A model generated the notes under the pieces. The model had not been told where the DNA came from. It made no database searches and saw nothing but the letters and a program-made list of their open reading frames with translations. Shown piece after piece: positions 54,667 through 63,362 of a stretch of 64,000 nucleotides of DNA (the first letter of the stretch is position 1; each line of letters begins with the position of its first letter). The translations under genes were made by a program, and so were the position numbers. The DNA is from Acidisoma silvae (GTDB taxonomy: Bacteria; Pseudomonadota; Alphaproteobacteria; Acetobacterales; Acetobacteraceae). The stretch spans positions 1 to 64,000 of the forward strand of contig NZ_JAESVB010000013.1 in assembly GCF_020618775.1 (NCBI RefSeq). Direction: 5' to 3'.

Positions 54667-55497
54667 ATGCGCCTTCATCATGCTTTGCAGCTAATACAAG
54701 TAGGCCACTTCGACGGGCTAAAGCATTGGAGCGCTGAAGAGGTCACGGCCATCAGCGAAGACGTGATGCGCGAGGCTGCCGATGCCGCCGAATTTCGCAT
54801 CATCTCCGAGACCGATGCCGGCGACAGCCTCGGCACATTTCAGCGATTCGGGTTCGATTTGTGGTCGTCGGGATTGGCCCAGGCGCCTTATAGCCGGTTC
54901 TGGCTTTCATGGTCGGAGCTGACTCAGGGGCCGAGTCATCCGCCAACGTCCCTTGCTGCCATGTGCCACCACATACCGGCGGCAACGGAGATCGGCCGGG
55001 CCGGCATCGGCCTCTACGTGATGGCCTTCCTCCCGCGGTCCAAATCGGGCTTCCAGGAAGATCGGGTCATCTTCACCAGCCGCCTCACCGCTATGTGGCT
55101 CGGCGACACCACTATCCGGGTCAGCCGCCATGACAGTTCGCTCGCTGGTATTGAGAGCGTGCGAAGTGCTTATCGCGCCGTCGCCGCGCTGATCGGCGCG
55201 CTTGGAACGCCGTTGGCCTGGCGGCGCGCGGAGCCGGCGCCAGAGAAACTGAACCGTCAACGGTTGCTCAAAGGGCGGCCGGAAATCCGATCTCAGATCC
55301 TCATCGACCTGCGGCCAAGCCACAACCGGCCACGCTCAGAGGACCAGCCTCATGGCGGCTGGTCCGTGAAGCCACACTGGCGGCGTGGGCATATAAGGGC
55401 CCTTTCTGATGGCCGTCGTGTGCCTATTCCACCGTGCTGCGTGAATATGGAAGAAGGCATCCCGGTGAAGCCTGAATATGTTTTGAAAACTGCGTAG
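54667..55497 (+). CDS. Hypothetical protein with a C-terminal PHWRRGH motif
   Basis: From ATG 54667 (GGGAG about 9 nt upstream) the product has 276 residues; 54592 is an alternative start. Most of it is a soluble mixed fold (FQRFGFDLWSSGLAQAPYSR, VMAFLPRSKSGFQEDRVIFT). The end has VKPHWRRGHIRALSDGRRVP, then IPPCCVNM. That H-W-R-R-G-H stretch recurs, to my memory, in plasmid- or phage-borne proteins of unknown role. No signal peptide and no membrane segment are seen. It leads the plasmid-like block. No function can be assigned. Confidence 0.7.
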   Translation: MRLHHALQLIQVGHFDGLKHWSAEEVTAISEDVMREAADAAEFRIISETDAGDSLGTFQRFGFDLWSSGLAQAPYSRFWLSWSELTQGPSHPPTSLAAMCHHIPAATEIGRAGIGLYVMAFLPRSKSGFQEDRVIFTSRLTAMWLGDTTIRVSRHDSSLAGIESVRSAYRAVAALIGALGTPLAWRRAEPAPEKLNRQRLLKGRPEIRSQILIDLRPSHNRPRSEDQPHGGWSVKPHWRRGHIRALSDGRRVPIPPCCVNMEEGIPVKPEYVLKTA

Positions 55498-55531
55498 CTC
55501 AAAGCGAATTTCATGGCCCCGCAAAGCGCAG

Positions 55532-55543
55532 CCGTTCGCAAAA
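55532..55543 (+). promoter_or_regulatory. Shared 12-bp motif, copy 2
   Basis: CCGTTCGCAAAA, identical to copy 1, ends 43 bp before the nuclease ATG at 55587. TAGCTT follows 11 bases after TTCGCA. Confidence 0.55.
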
Positions 55544-55586
55544 GTTCTCGGTAGCTTCCACGGCAGATTTTGTCATGGAGTGAGGA

Positions 55587-56411
55587 ATGAGGATGAGGGG
55601 CAAGCGGATGAGGTCGGTGGCGGCGCTGCTGGCCCCCGCCGTGCTGGCAGTCTTGCTGGCGGTCGGGAACGAGGCGTGTGCAACTCCGCAGCCGTTCGGC
55701 GGATGCTTGAATGAATTCTGGCATCAGGTGCCGCCCGCCGTGGCGGCACAAGGGCCGCTCTACGCGCTCTGCGCCAGCCATTTTGCCACACTGTACTCAA
55801 GCCAGACGGAAACCCCGCTTTACTCGGCCGAGCACCTGACGGGACGGCAAATCGAGGATGCGCTGCGCATGCCTCGACACGACGCGTTCCATGACGATCG
55901 CCGGCTGCCCTACGCGGACGCCTCGACCTTGGAAGATTATAGGGGCTCCGGATTTGATCGTGGCCACATGGCGCCCTCGGGTGATGAACCCGACAATTCA
56001 TCGCAATACGAAAGCTTCGCGCTATCGAACATGATCCCGCAAAACTCAAACGACAATCGGTATCTCTGGGCCGACATTGAAACCGCCGTGCGCGAACTGG
56101 TGCTGGCCAACCAGGATGAAGTCTACGTCGTCACGGGACCACTGTTTGACACTTCCGGCGTGCGGGCGCTCCAGGGTCGGATCGAAGTTCCCGCCTACAT
56201 ATATAAAGCCGTCTATGACCCCGAAGCCGGCATTGCGGGTGTTTTCGTCGTGCGAAATGCGCCCGGTAATGAATTCTGGCGGCTTTCCCTCGCTGACTTT
56301 CGAAACAGGTCTGGCGTTGATCCGTTTCCCGGCCTACCGGCGAGTATCGCGGCGGACGCCTCTAAATTGCCCGAACCGATTCACGTGTGGCACGCGCGGC
56401 CGCAAGGTTAA
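55587..56411 (+). CDS. Secreted DNA/RNA non-specific endonuclease (NucA/EndoG family)
   Basis: The 274-residue protein has a basic signal peptide (KRMRSVAALLAPAVLAVLLA, cleavage near ACA). The beta-beta-alpha metal nuclease core has the catalytic His in SGFDRGHMAPSGDEPD and the Mg-binding Asn in PQNSNDNRYLWADIE, followed by VYVVTGPLFD. It should act in the periplasm or outside the cell on single- or double-stranded DNA and RNA. It heads a small unit with the gene at 56422, behind a copy of the shared motif. Plasmid-encoded nucleases of this family are known. Confidence 0.9.
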   Translation: MRMRGKRMRSVAALLAPAVLAVLLAVGNEACATPQPFGGCLNEFWHQVPPAVAAQGPLYALCASHFATLYSSQTETPLYSAEHLTGRQIEDALRMPRHDAFHDDRRLPYADASTLEDYRGSGFDRGHMAPSGDEPDNSSQYESFALSNMIPQNSNDNRYLWADIETAVRELVLANQDEVYVVTGPLFDTSGVRALQGRIEVPAYIYKAVYDPEAGIAGVFVVRNAPGNEFWRLSLADFRNRSGVDPFPGLPASIAADASKLPEPIHVWHARPQG

Positions 56412-56421
56412 GGAGGCTGAC

Positions 56422-56934
56422 TTGAAGACTATGAGACCGCAGCAACACGCGGCGCTGAACCGACAGAACACCGGTAAAAAAAATGCTGACAAGGCAGACG
56501 AACAGACACTCGTTCGACGATCGCCGCGCGCTTCAAGTTGGGACCCGTCTCACTCGTGGCGAAACAGAAGATCTGATGAAAAACGTTTTTTGACTTCGCT
56601 TGAGCGTCGTTATCTTCGAGATGCGTTTCTAAGTTTGGAAAAGTCCCACAAGGCCTTCAACGAGGGTTTTGTTGTGAAGCCTCAGGGCGATCGAGATGTG
56701 GCGGATACGAAGCTTCCTCCCCCCCTAGCTAAGTTGGTGGAGAACGGTCTGATAAATATTGAAAAGTCCGGGAATGAAATGCGGTGTTACTTAACAAATC
56801 CCGGATTTGCCGCCATCAAATATTGGCTCCTAACCCAGCCACCAAATTTCCGCGTAATGTTTCCGAGACTCTATCAACAACTCACAACGACATCTGCTAA
56901 GACCAAAATTGCGGCAAAGGTCAGCCCCAAATGA
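56422..56934 (+). CDS. Hypothetical protein (about 170 aa), winged-helix-like C-terminal half
   Basis: A strong AGGAGG (56411-56416) lies 5 nt before TTG 56422; ATG 56431 is the alternative. The N-terminal 55 residues are basic and Gln/Ser-rich (possibly disordered). Residues about 55-160 look like a small wHTH: SLERRYLRDAFLSLEKSHKA, PPPLAKLVENGLINIEKSGN, EMRCYLTNPGFAAIKYWLL. Codons are richer in A and T than those of the nuclease gene 10 bp upstream. The tight spacing implies cotranscription. A DNA-binding regulator or an immunity-type partner are both possible; neither is proven. Confidence 0.65.
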   Translation: MKTMRPQQHAALNRQNTGKKNADKADEQTLVRRSPRASSWDPSHSWRNRRSDEKRFLTSLERRYLRDAFLSLEKSHKAFNEGFVVKPQGDRDVADTKLPPPLAKLVENGLINIEKSGNEMRCYLTNPGFAAIKYWLLTQPPNFRVMFPRLYQQLTTTSAKTKIAAKVSPK

Positions 56935-56980
56935 CATCCGGCAATCGCATCTGAACAGCGGCGCTGCTCAAAAATGATAG

Positions 56981-57145
56981 TTAGGGCAAATGCGGTGTCC
57001 GGCGAGCTTGAGCAGGCGCCAGGCCGGCTGTTTCGAAGTCCCTCCAAGCCGGCACCGTCTTGTAGGAAAGCGTCTTAGAGAGCAGGCTACGGAACGAATT
57101 AAAAAGATCAATCGCATTTAGAGACGGACAGTACGGGGAATTTGA
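56981..57145 (-). pseudogene. Possible C-terminal relic of an IS630-type transposase
   Basis: On the minus strand a 50-codon frame ending at TAA 56983-56981 reads PYCPSLNAIDLFNSFRSLLS and onward. This resembles the YSPDLNPIE catalytic-Glu block of IS630 transposases in a decayed form. No start, no other motif. Short, so the call is weak. Confidence 0.35.
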
Positions 57146-57180
57146 TCTTCGCCCTCGCGTTCAGAAGGTTTCAAAATTCA

Positions 57181-58152
57181 TCAATGGTCGAGTGCTTCTG
57201 TAACCGCCGCAATTTGTTCGAACAGCCATGCGAGCCCCTGATCGTTATCATGCGCTTTAGTGTAGATTGCTTGCAGACCGAACTTCAGGGGATCGTAAGG
57301 CGGGGTTAGTATAACAACCTTGCCCCTTTCTGCCTCTAAAATTGCCAAGCGTCGCGGCAGCGTCGCCGCCATATCAGTAACAGCAACGACCGCAGCTAAG
57401 GCGCTGAAATAGGGGACTGTAACTGCGGGCCGCTTGATCGTCCCTTCGTCGCCCTGTTCCGAGTCAACAAAGAACCGGGTCATCCAAGTGCGACGGAGCA
57501 CCCGTCCCTCATGGTGGAAGCCATCAGGGGACGCGTCCGTATCGCCTCCAAGGTCTACGACGACCTGCAGATATGAGAGCACTTGCCTAGTGGTTGGCGT
57601 GCCGTTTAGGAGGGGGTGTCCAGGTCGAACAATCAGTACTTCTTCATCTGTCAAAATAACCCGGCGGGACAGCCTTTCCGGCAGTTTTGGATACCAGCCA
57701 AGCACAATGTCGACGTCGCCAATGTCTAAATGCTCTATAACATCGAGCCTGTTTACGGGAAAAATTGAGATCGTGCAGTTGGGCGCCAGGTCACGGACAC
57801 GCGCGACCAAACGCGGTAAAACTGTTGATGTGAAGTAGTCTCCAGCAGCGATATGAAACGTGCGGGTTGATGTCTCGGGCTCAAATGTCACAGCATTAAG
57901 AAATGCCACAATCTGCTTAACCGGCTCCGATATACCTTTATGGAAGTCTTCTGCCACTTTTGTCGGGACCAACTTATGGTCCTCGCCTCCGTAAAACAGT
58001 TCGTCCTGGAGTGCTGCCCGAAGCCGGCTAAGTGCCTTGCTGGTGGTGCTGCGCCCTATGCCAAGCTGCTTAGCCGCCTGTGAAACTGTTTGTTGTTCCA
58101 TTGTCGCGTCGAAGACGAGAAGCAAATTAAGATTAATGCCGGCGAGGTTCAT
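57181..58152 (-). CDS. LysR-family transcriptional regulator
   Basis: The 323-residue protein has the N-terminal LysR HTH (LNLLLVFDATMEQQTVSQAA, KQLGIGRSTTSKALSRLRAAL) and a two-lobed effector domain. The HTH is preceded by the NodD-like opening NLAGINLNLLLVF. The start ATG follows AGGATGGACC. There is no divergent target gene directly upstream (the next 860 bp look empty), so its regulon is elsewhere or lost. The ligand is unknown. Confidence 0.9.
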   Translation of the reverse strand: MNLAGINLNLLLVFDATMEQQTVSQAAKQLGIGRSTTSKALSRLRAALQDELFYGGEDHKLVPTKVAEDFHKGISEPVKQIVAFLNAVTFEPETSTRTFHIAAGDYFTSTVLPRLVARVRDLAPNCTISIFPVNRLDVIEHLDIGDVDIVLGWYPKLPERLSRRVILTDEEVLIVRPGHPLLNGTPTTRQVLSYLQVVVDLGGDTDASPDGFHHEGRVLRRTWMTRFFVDSEQGDEGTIKRPAVTVPYFSALAAVVAVTDMAATLPRRLAILEAERGKVVILTPPYDPLKFGLQAIYTKAHDNDQGLAWLFEQIAAVTEALDH

Positions 58153-59015
58153 GGTCCATCCTGTGTCATTTTTTCACGCGCCGCGTGTCAAATATTCACG
58201 GACTGGACGACCTGCAGTTGCATGTGTCAATGGAAAATATGACGGGCAATACTCTGTGGGTTGAAAATAGATGATGGGAAGGCGGCTCAAGCATCGTTGC
58301 TCTATCCTTCTAGCGGTTGGCGCGTTCCGTTGCTTACTGCCGACCGGCAGTCTGTGTGGCGACGTTCAGCGTCAGGTGGAATCTTATTATGGATTATGCG
58401 CAGCTCCGGGCGGCCGTCGGACGTTGAAAAACTTGATACGGAAACCAAACGTATGACACTTTCTGTAGTTAGCCTTGAGGGTTCGGGGTTGAGCGGCCAT
58501 TCTCGTACTCACGATTATTTGAGTCGATGTTGTCCGGACATAGGGGGCTTCTCAAGGAGTAGTTTGTTCTCTCTGCATCAAAGACTTAGCGGCCAAAAAC
58601 GCTTCTCGTGCCCAACACGCACGGGGTTCTTAGACCTCCTTTGGAAGATTGTTGCTGGAGAAGGGGTTTCTGGAGATGTGTGTGGGCGTAGCCGTAGGGC
58701 ATTTGGTTGTTCAGCGCACAATTTATCACTTTCAAGAGCCGTAACTGGTGGTTACAACTATGTGAGGAAAGACTTTGATCAGGGGAAACCCTCGAGAGAG
58801 TTAGAAACCGAAAACCATGCAAGCATTAATGCGAAGATGGTTTGACTGACCAAATAAACGTTTTGAATAAAGGAAGTAAAGACGGTGTCGCGTACAGAAG
58901 GAACCTAGGCAATTGGGTGCGTTCGTACTGAGACCTGATTGACGTTAGGAGCAAGCTGTTTCGGGGTCCCTAAAATTTTTGGGGTTCCGGTCAGCACTAG
59001 CGGAAGGAGATGAAG
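58153..59015. other. 860-bp region without a convincing gene
   Basis: A 194-codon frame (58261-58845) is open from a TTG but has a Ser/Arg/Gly-rich, low-complexity product and no ribosome binding site; I do not accept it. The last 15 bases hold the AAGGAG of the next gene. There are no hairpins with T-runs. Confidence 0.4.
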
Positions 59016-59576
59016 ATGGCGGATGTATGTAACTGTCAGCCGGAGGTGGAACCTCCAACGTTACAAGTGCTCAGTGTAAGACCGCCTCAGGTCGATGATC
59101 ATGATTTGGAGCTGATGGCGGCCTTAGCGAAAGTTGCATCGAGTAACGCTCTTTGCGTGGCGCTAAATCGAGAGATGGAGGAGAAGGGCGCAGACCTACC
59201 GACGGGCCATCCTCAGTGTCGAACCCTGGAGAGGGCGGACGCTCAACGACGCAGTGCCTTGATTGAGCTTTCAAATACACAGGCGGTCAGCGCCGGAGGC
59301 TGTACCGCCAAGCTCAATGTCCTCATGGAGATGTTCGTGGCTTATGGACCGGAAGACCCGGAGATGGTCGCAAGACTGGTCGAATATGCCCACGAAGCCG
59401 CGGCACTCCTCAGGCGGTTTGAGACTGATCTCAGGCAGTTTGAGACTGCCAAGCCCGTCATGGGGAGCTGGCGGAAGACGCTGACCAACAGCCGGTCCAT
59501 TCGTCGGATCATGGGTTTTGCGTTCGCGTTTTCCAGCGCAGTGGTCGGACGGTTGGATGCGGGAGGGCTCAACTAA
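59016..59576 (+). CDS. Hypothetical helical protein (186 aa)
   Basis: ATG 59016 is 6 nt after AAGGAG; the ATG at 59010 overlaps too closely. The product is soluble and mostly alpha-helical. Cys residues near the start (CNCQPE) are followed by a long helical middle (LELMAALAKVASSNALCVAL, VEYAHEAAALLRRFETDLRQ) and a more hydrophobic C-terminal segment (IMGFAFAFSSAVVGRLDAGG). The C-terminus could touch a membrane. I recognise no family. It lies 59 bp before the next unit but does not itself show the shared motif. Confidence 0.65.
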   Translation: MADVCNCQPEVEPPTLQVLSVRPPQVDDHDLELMAALAKVASSNALCVALNREMEEKGADLPTGHPQCRTLERADAQRRSALIELSNTQAVSAGGCTAKLNVLMEMFVAYGPEDPEMVARLVEYAHEAAALLRRFETDLRQFETAKPVMGSWRKTLTNSRSIRRIMGFAFAFSSAVVGRLDAGGLN

Positions 59577-59583
59577 ACGAGCG

Positions 59584-59595
59584 CCGTTCGCAAAA
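59584..59595 (+). promoter_or_regulatory. Shared 12-bp motif, copy 3
   Basis: CCGTTCGCAAAA, identical to copies 1 and 2, ends 40 bp before ATG 59636. TAGCCT follows 11 bases after TTCGCA. A small dyad (ACTCCT 59612-59617 / AGGAGT 59623-59628) then covers the ribosome binding site of the gene. Confidence 0.6.
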
Positions 59596-59635
59596 CGCCC
59601 GCCTAGCCTGGACTCCTCAAACAGGAGTTCACAGC

Positions 59636-60697
59636 ATGCGTTGGACAGCGGGCCTTTTCATCCTCTTCGCAACCCCAGCACTTGCCGCATCACCACAATG
59701 CGCGATGCAAGGGCCGACGGTCATCAAGACATCGGCGCCCGTTGCCCAGCCGGCCGCGCCGCCCATCGACGCTGCGCAGCCCCAACGTGCGAAGGCGACA
59801 GCCCTGCCGGCAGGCCTCGCCAATATCGCATTTGCTCAGCATATTGCGGCGTCTGGGGCGCAGGTTTCTGATCTCGGGACGATCCATGGCCTTCAGGCGA
59901 TCTCGGCTCGTAGCGGCAGCCAATTCATGATTTTCGAGCTATCGAAGGATGGTCAGACCGGTGTCTCCGGGGTGCCGATCGACCTTACCGTCGGCCAACT
60001 CCAGACCGTCGCATCCGGGAACATCACCGATGTCGGTGAGGCTCATGGTTTCCAGGGTTACTTCGTCCGCAGCGGCCAGCAGTTCCAGGTCTTCTATGCG
60101 ACGCCCGATAAGCAAGGCTTGGTTCCCGGCGTCATGTGGGACGCCTCCGGCAAAGACCTGACACGTCAACAGGTGGCACAGATTCCGGGGGCGGTGCCCA
60201 CGGTGGAGATCGGCGGTATCGGTCCTGGTGGTCAAGCGAAGCCAGGGCAGGAACTGTCGGTGCTGGCTAAGGCGACCTATGGCACGGAGGGCTCGGCGTC
60301 AGCGCCGCTGGTCTACATGCTGATGGATCCGCAGTGCATGTATTCGATCCGAGCCTTTCAGGCGCTCCAGCCCTACGTCCAGGCGGGGCAAATCCAACTC
60401 GCCATCATCCCGCTCTCGGTTCTCGACTACGAGGATAATGGCCAGAGCACACGGAGTGCGCTGGCGCTACTGAGTGACGCGCCGGATCAGATTGTCGGGG
60501 CCTGGCAGTCCGGTAGCGAGAACAACACACCAGATCCGTCTGCGCAGGCGCGTCTGGCCAACAACATGGCCGTCGCTCAGGCGGTGGGCTTGAAAGGCAC
60601 GCCGATGTTCTGGTGGCAGGGTGCCAATGGCACGACGGGGCATTTCGACGGTGTGCCGCCAGATGTCTCCAGCTTCATCGCAGGTTTGAGGAGCTGA
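59636..60697 (+). CDS. Periplasmic DsbG-like thioredoxin-fold protein with a CxxS site
   Basis: The 353-residue protein has a short signal peptide (RWTAGLFILFATPALA) and a Pro/Ala-rich linker. An N-terminal domain carries two similar halves (GTIHGLQAISARSGSQFMIF and GEAHGFQGYFVRSGQQFQVF). A C-terminal thioredoxin domain has VYMLMDPQCMYSIRAFQAL. The usual DPxCPYC is Cys-Met-Tyr-Ser here, so only one active-site Cys remains. Such CxxS proteins cannot reduce or oxidise alone and may trap or isomerise partners. The cis-Pro loop is GLKGTPMFWWQG. It heads a three-gene operon. DsbC/DsbG-like proteins of this kind occur on conjugative plasmids; the role here is inferred. Confidence 0.8.
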   Translation: MRWTAGLFILFATPALAASPQCAMQGPTVIKTSAPVAQPAAPPIDAAQPQRAKATALPAGLANIAFAQHIAASGAQVSDLGTIHGLQAISARSGSQFMIFELSKDGQTGVSGVPIDLTVGQLQTVASGNITDVGEAHGFQGYFVRSGQQFQVFYATPDKQGLVPGVMWDASGKDLTRQQVAQIPGAVPTVEIGGIGPGGQAKPGQELSVLAKATYGTEGSASAPLVYMLMDPQCMYSIRAFQALQPYVQAGQIQLAIIPLSVLDYEDNGQSTRSALALLSDAPDQIVGAWQSGSENNTPDPSAQARLANNMAVAQAVGLKGTPMFWWQGANGTTGHFDGVPPDVSSFIAGLRS

Positions 60698-60700
60698 GGC

Positions 60701-61294
60701 ATGCGCGAGCGGGAGATCAGAGAGCAAGTCCTTCCTCAGGTCGATCCGGGCGAGCAGGAAGGCGGACAGGGCAGTGCCGACAAGCGGGAACGGTTCAAGT
60801 TGCTGCGTCGGTCCGCTCGTGGTGTCGGTTGGCTGCTTGCCTCCCCGGCAGAATGGTTCGGGATAAAATCCATTCGGGCCGGCGCATCGTCGATCAGTCA
60901 AACCTACGGCGATATCCGCAAGCCCCGCTCTCGCGACCGGCGCTTCAAAACCCAAGACAATCGCGTATTCGATATGGTCGGGACCGCCTTTGCCTATGGG
61001 ATCACGATTGAGGAATTGGAGCGCCGCTTCGCCGCGCGTCGGCGGCAGACGGCGCTTCTTGCCTATGGTCTGTTCGGGCTCGGCTGCGTCCTAGTTCTGG
61101 CTTGGGTATGTGTTGCAGTCAGGACGGTATCCGATGGCGGGCGTGTCGTGTTGCTGCTGCAATTTCTGCCCTTCTTGGCCTTGTTTTATTTGCTGTCGTT
61201 CTATCAAGCCTTGATTAATTTCCAGATCAGGATGGGCCGCGCTGCAAGCTGGCTCGAATACATATCCGCGGAGAAGGAATTCTTGCCCCGATGA
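60701..61294 (+). CDS. Inner-membrane protein with two transmembrane segments (197 aa)
   Basis: ATG 60701 follows GAGGAG by 7 nt, and the gene begins 3 bp after the thioredoxin-fold gene. A charged N-terminal half (to about residue 115) is followed by two strong membrane helices (TALLAYGLFGLGCVLVLAWV; VVLLLQFLPFLALFYLLSFY). The last 30 residues are soluble. It overlaps the next gene by 4 bp (ATGA). I do not recognise the family. Conjugation-type membrane proteins look similar in layout, but this is only a comparison. Confidence 0.75.
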   Translation: MREREIREQVLPQVDPGEQEGGQGSADKRERFKLLRRSARGVGWLLASPAEWFGIKSIRAGASSISQTYGDIRKPRSRDRRFKTQDNRVFDMVGTAFAYGITIEELERRFAARRRQTALLAYGLFGLGCVLVLAWVCVAVRTVSDGGRVVLLLQFLPFLALFYLLSFYQALINFQIRMGRAASWLEYISAEKEFLPR

Positions 61295-61746
61295 CACATC
61301 GTTTAACCGCGCGCTTGCTCTCGATTTCCATTCTTGCGGGCTTGGCTGGCTGCGTCATGCCCCCGCAGTCGAGCACGTTGACTGAAACCTCCATGGAGGT
61401 TTCAGGGAACATGCTTGGGTCACTGACGCCGGTTTATACGCCGCCGGCGGGGACACCTTTCCGCTGCACCTACATCGGCCCGAACGCGCCGATTTTCAGC
61501 GTGCCGGGCGATATCGGGCGTAACGGTTTGGGCTATGCCTGGTCGCCCGTGGCCACGATGGGCGCCCGGCGCGGCGACTGGCTTTTGGTGGTGACGCGCA
61601 CGGGTGTCATCGGCTGGGTCTATCAGCCTCACGAAGTGCCGACCTCGGAAAGCCCTGGTCACTGGATCAGATACTGCAATGTCCATCAGGATGAGCAAGG
61701 ACGGATTGTATTTCACTGGAAGGGCGTGCAGCCCGGCGAATTCTAG
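61291..61746 (+). CDS. Lipoprotein with an SH3-like beta domain (151 aa)
   Basis: The N-terminus is a lipoprotein signal (LTARLLSISILAGLAGCVMP; lipobox LAGC, Cys near 21). The mature part is beta-rich: FRCTYIGPNAPIFSVPGDIG, then ARRGDWLLVVTRTGVIGWVY, which resembles a bacterial SH3 domain. No catalytic residues. It is likely anchored in the outer membrane and may bind peptidoglycan or a partner protein. It is the last gene of a translationally coupled trio and is followed by a bidirectional terminator. Confidence 0.75.
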   Translation: MTHRLTARLLSISILAGLAGCVMPPQSSTLTETSMEVSGNMLGSLTPVYTPPAGTPFRCTYIGPNAPIFSVPGDIGRNGLGYAWSPVATMGARRGDWLLVVTRTGVIGWVYQPHEVPTSESPGHWIRYCNVHQDEQGRIVFHWKGVQPGEF

Positions 61747-61803
61747 GGGCCTTGGCGCCCCTTCCAGGAAGCTTGGTTCACCAGGTCAGCCAATGCTGTT
61801 GCG

Positions 61804-61844
61804 CAAACATATGCCGCCCGACTAAGCCGGGCGGCATATGTTTG
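61804..61844. terminator. Bidirectional stem-loop terminator
   Basis: The perfect 17-bp stem CAAACATATGCCGCCCG (61804-61820) pairs with CGGGCGGCATATGTTTG (61828-61844), with a 7-nt loop. The AAAC/GTTT ends give short A and T tracts on both sides. It lies between the convergent ends of the lipoprotein gene (61746) and the gene ending at 61898. Confidence 0.75.
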
Positions 61845-61897
61845 GCCTAACCGCCCCATCCAGTGTCACGCCGGCGAGCCGCTGAATTAGGCGCCGA

Positions 61898-62203
61898 TCA
61901 TTGCAGCTCGGTTTGCCGTGAACCCTTCTCAACCTCGGTCAGCACACTGCTCGCAACCTGTAACCGGGCCTTCATCTCATCCAGTTCGGCTGTCAGGTCA
62001 CTGATTGTTCGCCACATCACCAAAAAATTCTCGTTGAGGGGGAGCGGTTGGAGGCTTTCAAGTGCCATGTTGAGGGCTTCATTGGCGGTCCTTGGTGGAA
62101 GGGGTTGGCTTGCCAACCAGGCCGTCAACTTCTGGGCTGCAACCCCAGTGAGCCGGACCGTTGCAGTCATTTGAGGCTGGGGCCGCCAGTTGCGGTGGCT
62201 CAT
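61898..62203 (-). CDS. Small hypothetical protein (101 aa)
   Basis: ATG 62203 follows AGAGGAG at 6 nt; the longer open frame upstream lies inside the neighbouring protease gene and is rejected. The product has a beta-like start (QMTATVRLTGVAAQKLTAWL) and a C-terminal coiled coil (MWRTISDLTAELDEMKARLQ). It has no signal peptide. It starts 28 bp after the M50 protease gene and is cotranscribed with it. It may be a small nucleic-acid-binding or regulatory protein; no family recognised. Confidence 0.7.
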   Translation of the reverse strand: MSHRNWRPQPQMTATVRLTGVAAQKLTAWLASQPLPPRTANEALNMALESLQPLPLNENFLVMWRTISDLTAELDEMKARLQVASSVLTEVEKGSRQTELQ

Positions 62204-62231
62204 TTTCGGCTCCTCTGGGTTCGATTGGTTG

Positions 62232-63299
62232 CTATTTTGGTAGCCACTGGAACAGGCCGAAACCGGCCAGATCATGGAAGGTGGACAGGGCAAAGAGCCC
62301 GGCGATCGCCGCCACCCCAGTGCGCGTTGCCAATTCCTGAACCCGAGCCGAGGCCGGGCGGCCGGCGATCCATTCAAAGAGGCAGAACAGGAACGCGCCG
62401 CCATCGAGAACGGGGATCGGCAGCAGATTCATCAGTGCCAGATTGACCGAGAGTAAGGCCGTCAGGGCCAGAAGCTGGATGGGACCGCTTGCGGCTGCTT
62501 CGCCCGCCAGGTGAGCAACACCGATCATGCCCGTGAACTGGCCGGCGCCTTGTCCCGTGGTGACGGCGCTGAAGATCCCGGTGACGGTCAGAGAAAGCAC
62601 TGTCCAGGCCCGCGCCGGTGCCAGAAGAAGGATCTGGCCCAGCCCAAGCTGGCGATACCCCTGGGTATGGGCCTCGATTCCGAGATATCCGATGTCATGG
62701 TCATTGGAATGCCGCGCCTCGAGGCGGGGCTTTAGATCGAGCTGCGCGCCCTGCCGGTCAATGCGAAGATCGACGGTCTGGTCCGGCCGCGCCTTGAGAA
62801 AGGCCCCGAGATCCGCGAAAGTCACGATCGGGGCACCGTCGGCCGCGACGATCAGGTCGCCTTGTTTGAGCCCAGCCCGGGCGGCTGGGGAGCCAGCCGC
62901 GATCGTCGTGGCGATCGGGAGGAGTGTGGTTTCACCGCGGCCGGCAAGGATGCAGGCGTAAAGCCCGATGGCGACCAGCATGTTGGCGGCTGGCCCTGCG
63001 AGAATAATCATCATGCGGGCTGTTGGTCGAAGGGCTGCATAGCCGCCGGCACGGCTTCGATCGCGCTCGCCGGCGAAGGCGACAAATCCGCCGACCGGGA
63101 GGGTGGAAAGGCTCCACACGGTCCCTCGGTGATCTTTCAGCCGGAAGAGATTCGGGCCGACCCCAATGGTGAAGCGCTCAGCCACAAGCCCGTTAGCGCG
63201 CGCCGCCAGGTAGTGGCCAAGCTCGTGGCAGATGATCAAGACATTCCCGATCATCAGGATCGCGGCAACCGACATGACCGCTAGAAGGGTCTGGGGCAT
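62232..63299 (-). CDS. Site-2 intramembrane metalloprotease (M50, RseP-like)
   Basis: The 355-residue membrane protein has the zinc site HELGH (IICHELGHYLAARANG) in the first helix, one PDZ domain (SPAARAGLKQGDLIVAADGA) and the second active-site region LLPIPVLDGGAFLFCLFEW. Chromosomal RseP usually has two PDZ domains and about 450 residues, so this is a short form. Such proteases cut anti-sigma factors or signal peptides in the membrane. It is in an operon with a lipoprotein (upstream) and a small protein (downstream). ATG 63299 follows AAGGAGG. Possible target: a regulator of the shared-motif promoters (speculative). Confidence 0.88.
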   Translation of the reverse strand: MPQTLLAVMSVAAILMIGNVLIICHELGHYLAARANGLVAERFTIGVGPNLFRLKDHRGTVWSLSTLPVGGFVAFAGERDRSRAGGYAALRPTARMMIILAGPAANMLVAIGLYACILAGRGETTLLPIATTIAAGSPAARAGLKQGDLIVAADGAPIVTFADLGAFLKARPDQTVDLRIDRQGAQLDLKPRLEARHSNDHDIGYLGIEAHTQGYRQLGLGQILLLAPARAWTVLSLTVTGIFSAVTTGQGAGQFTGMIGVAHLAGEAAASGPIQLLALTALLSVNLALMNLLPIPVLDGGAFLFCLFEWIAGRPASARVQELATRTGVAAIAGLFALSTFHDLAGFGLFQWLPK

Positions 63300-63362
63300 G
63301 GAGCCTCCTTTCCGGAAGCCCGCGGGCGTCCAGTGCTATCGTTGTGGGAGGAGCTTGGCGGC

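Noticed and set aside
58261-58845. 194-codon frame after the LysR gene
   Set aside because: Weak TTG start, no ribosome binding site, low-complexity product without predicted structure.
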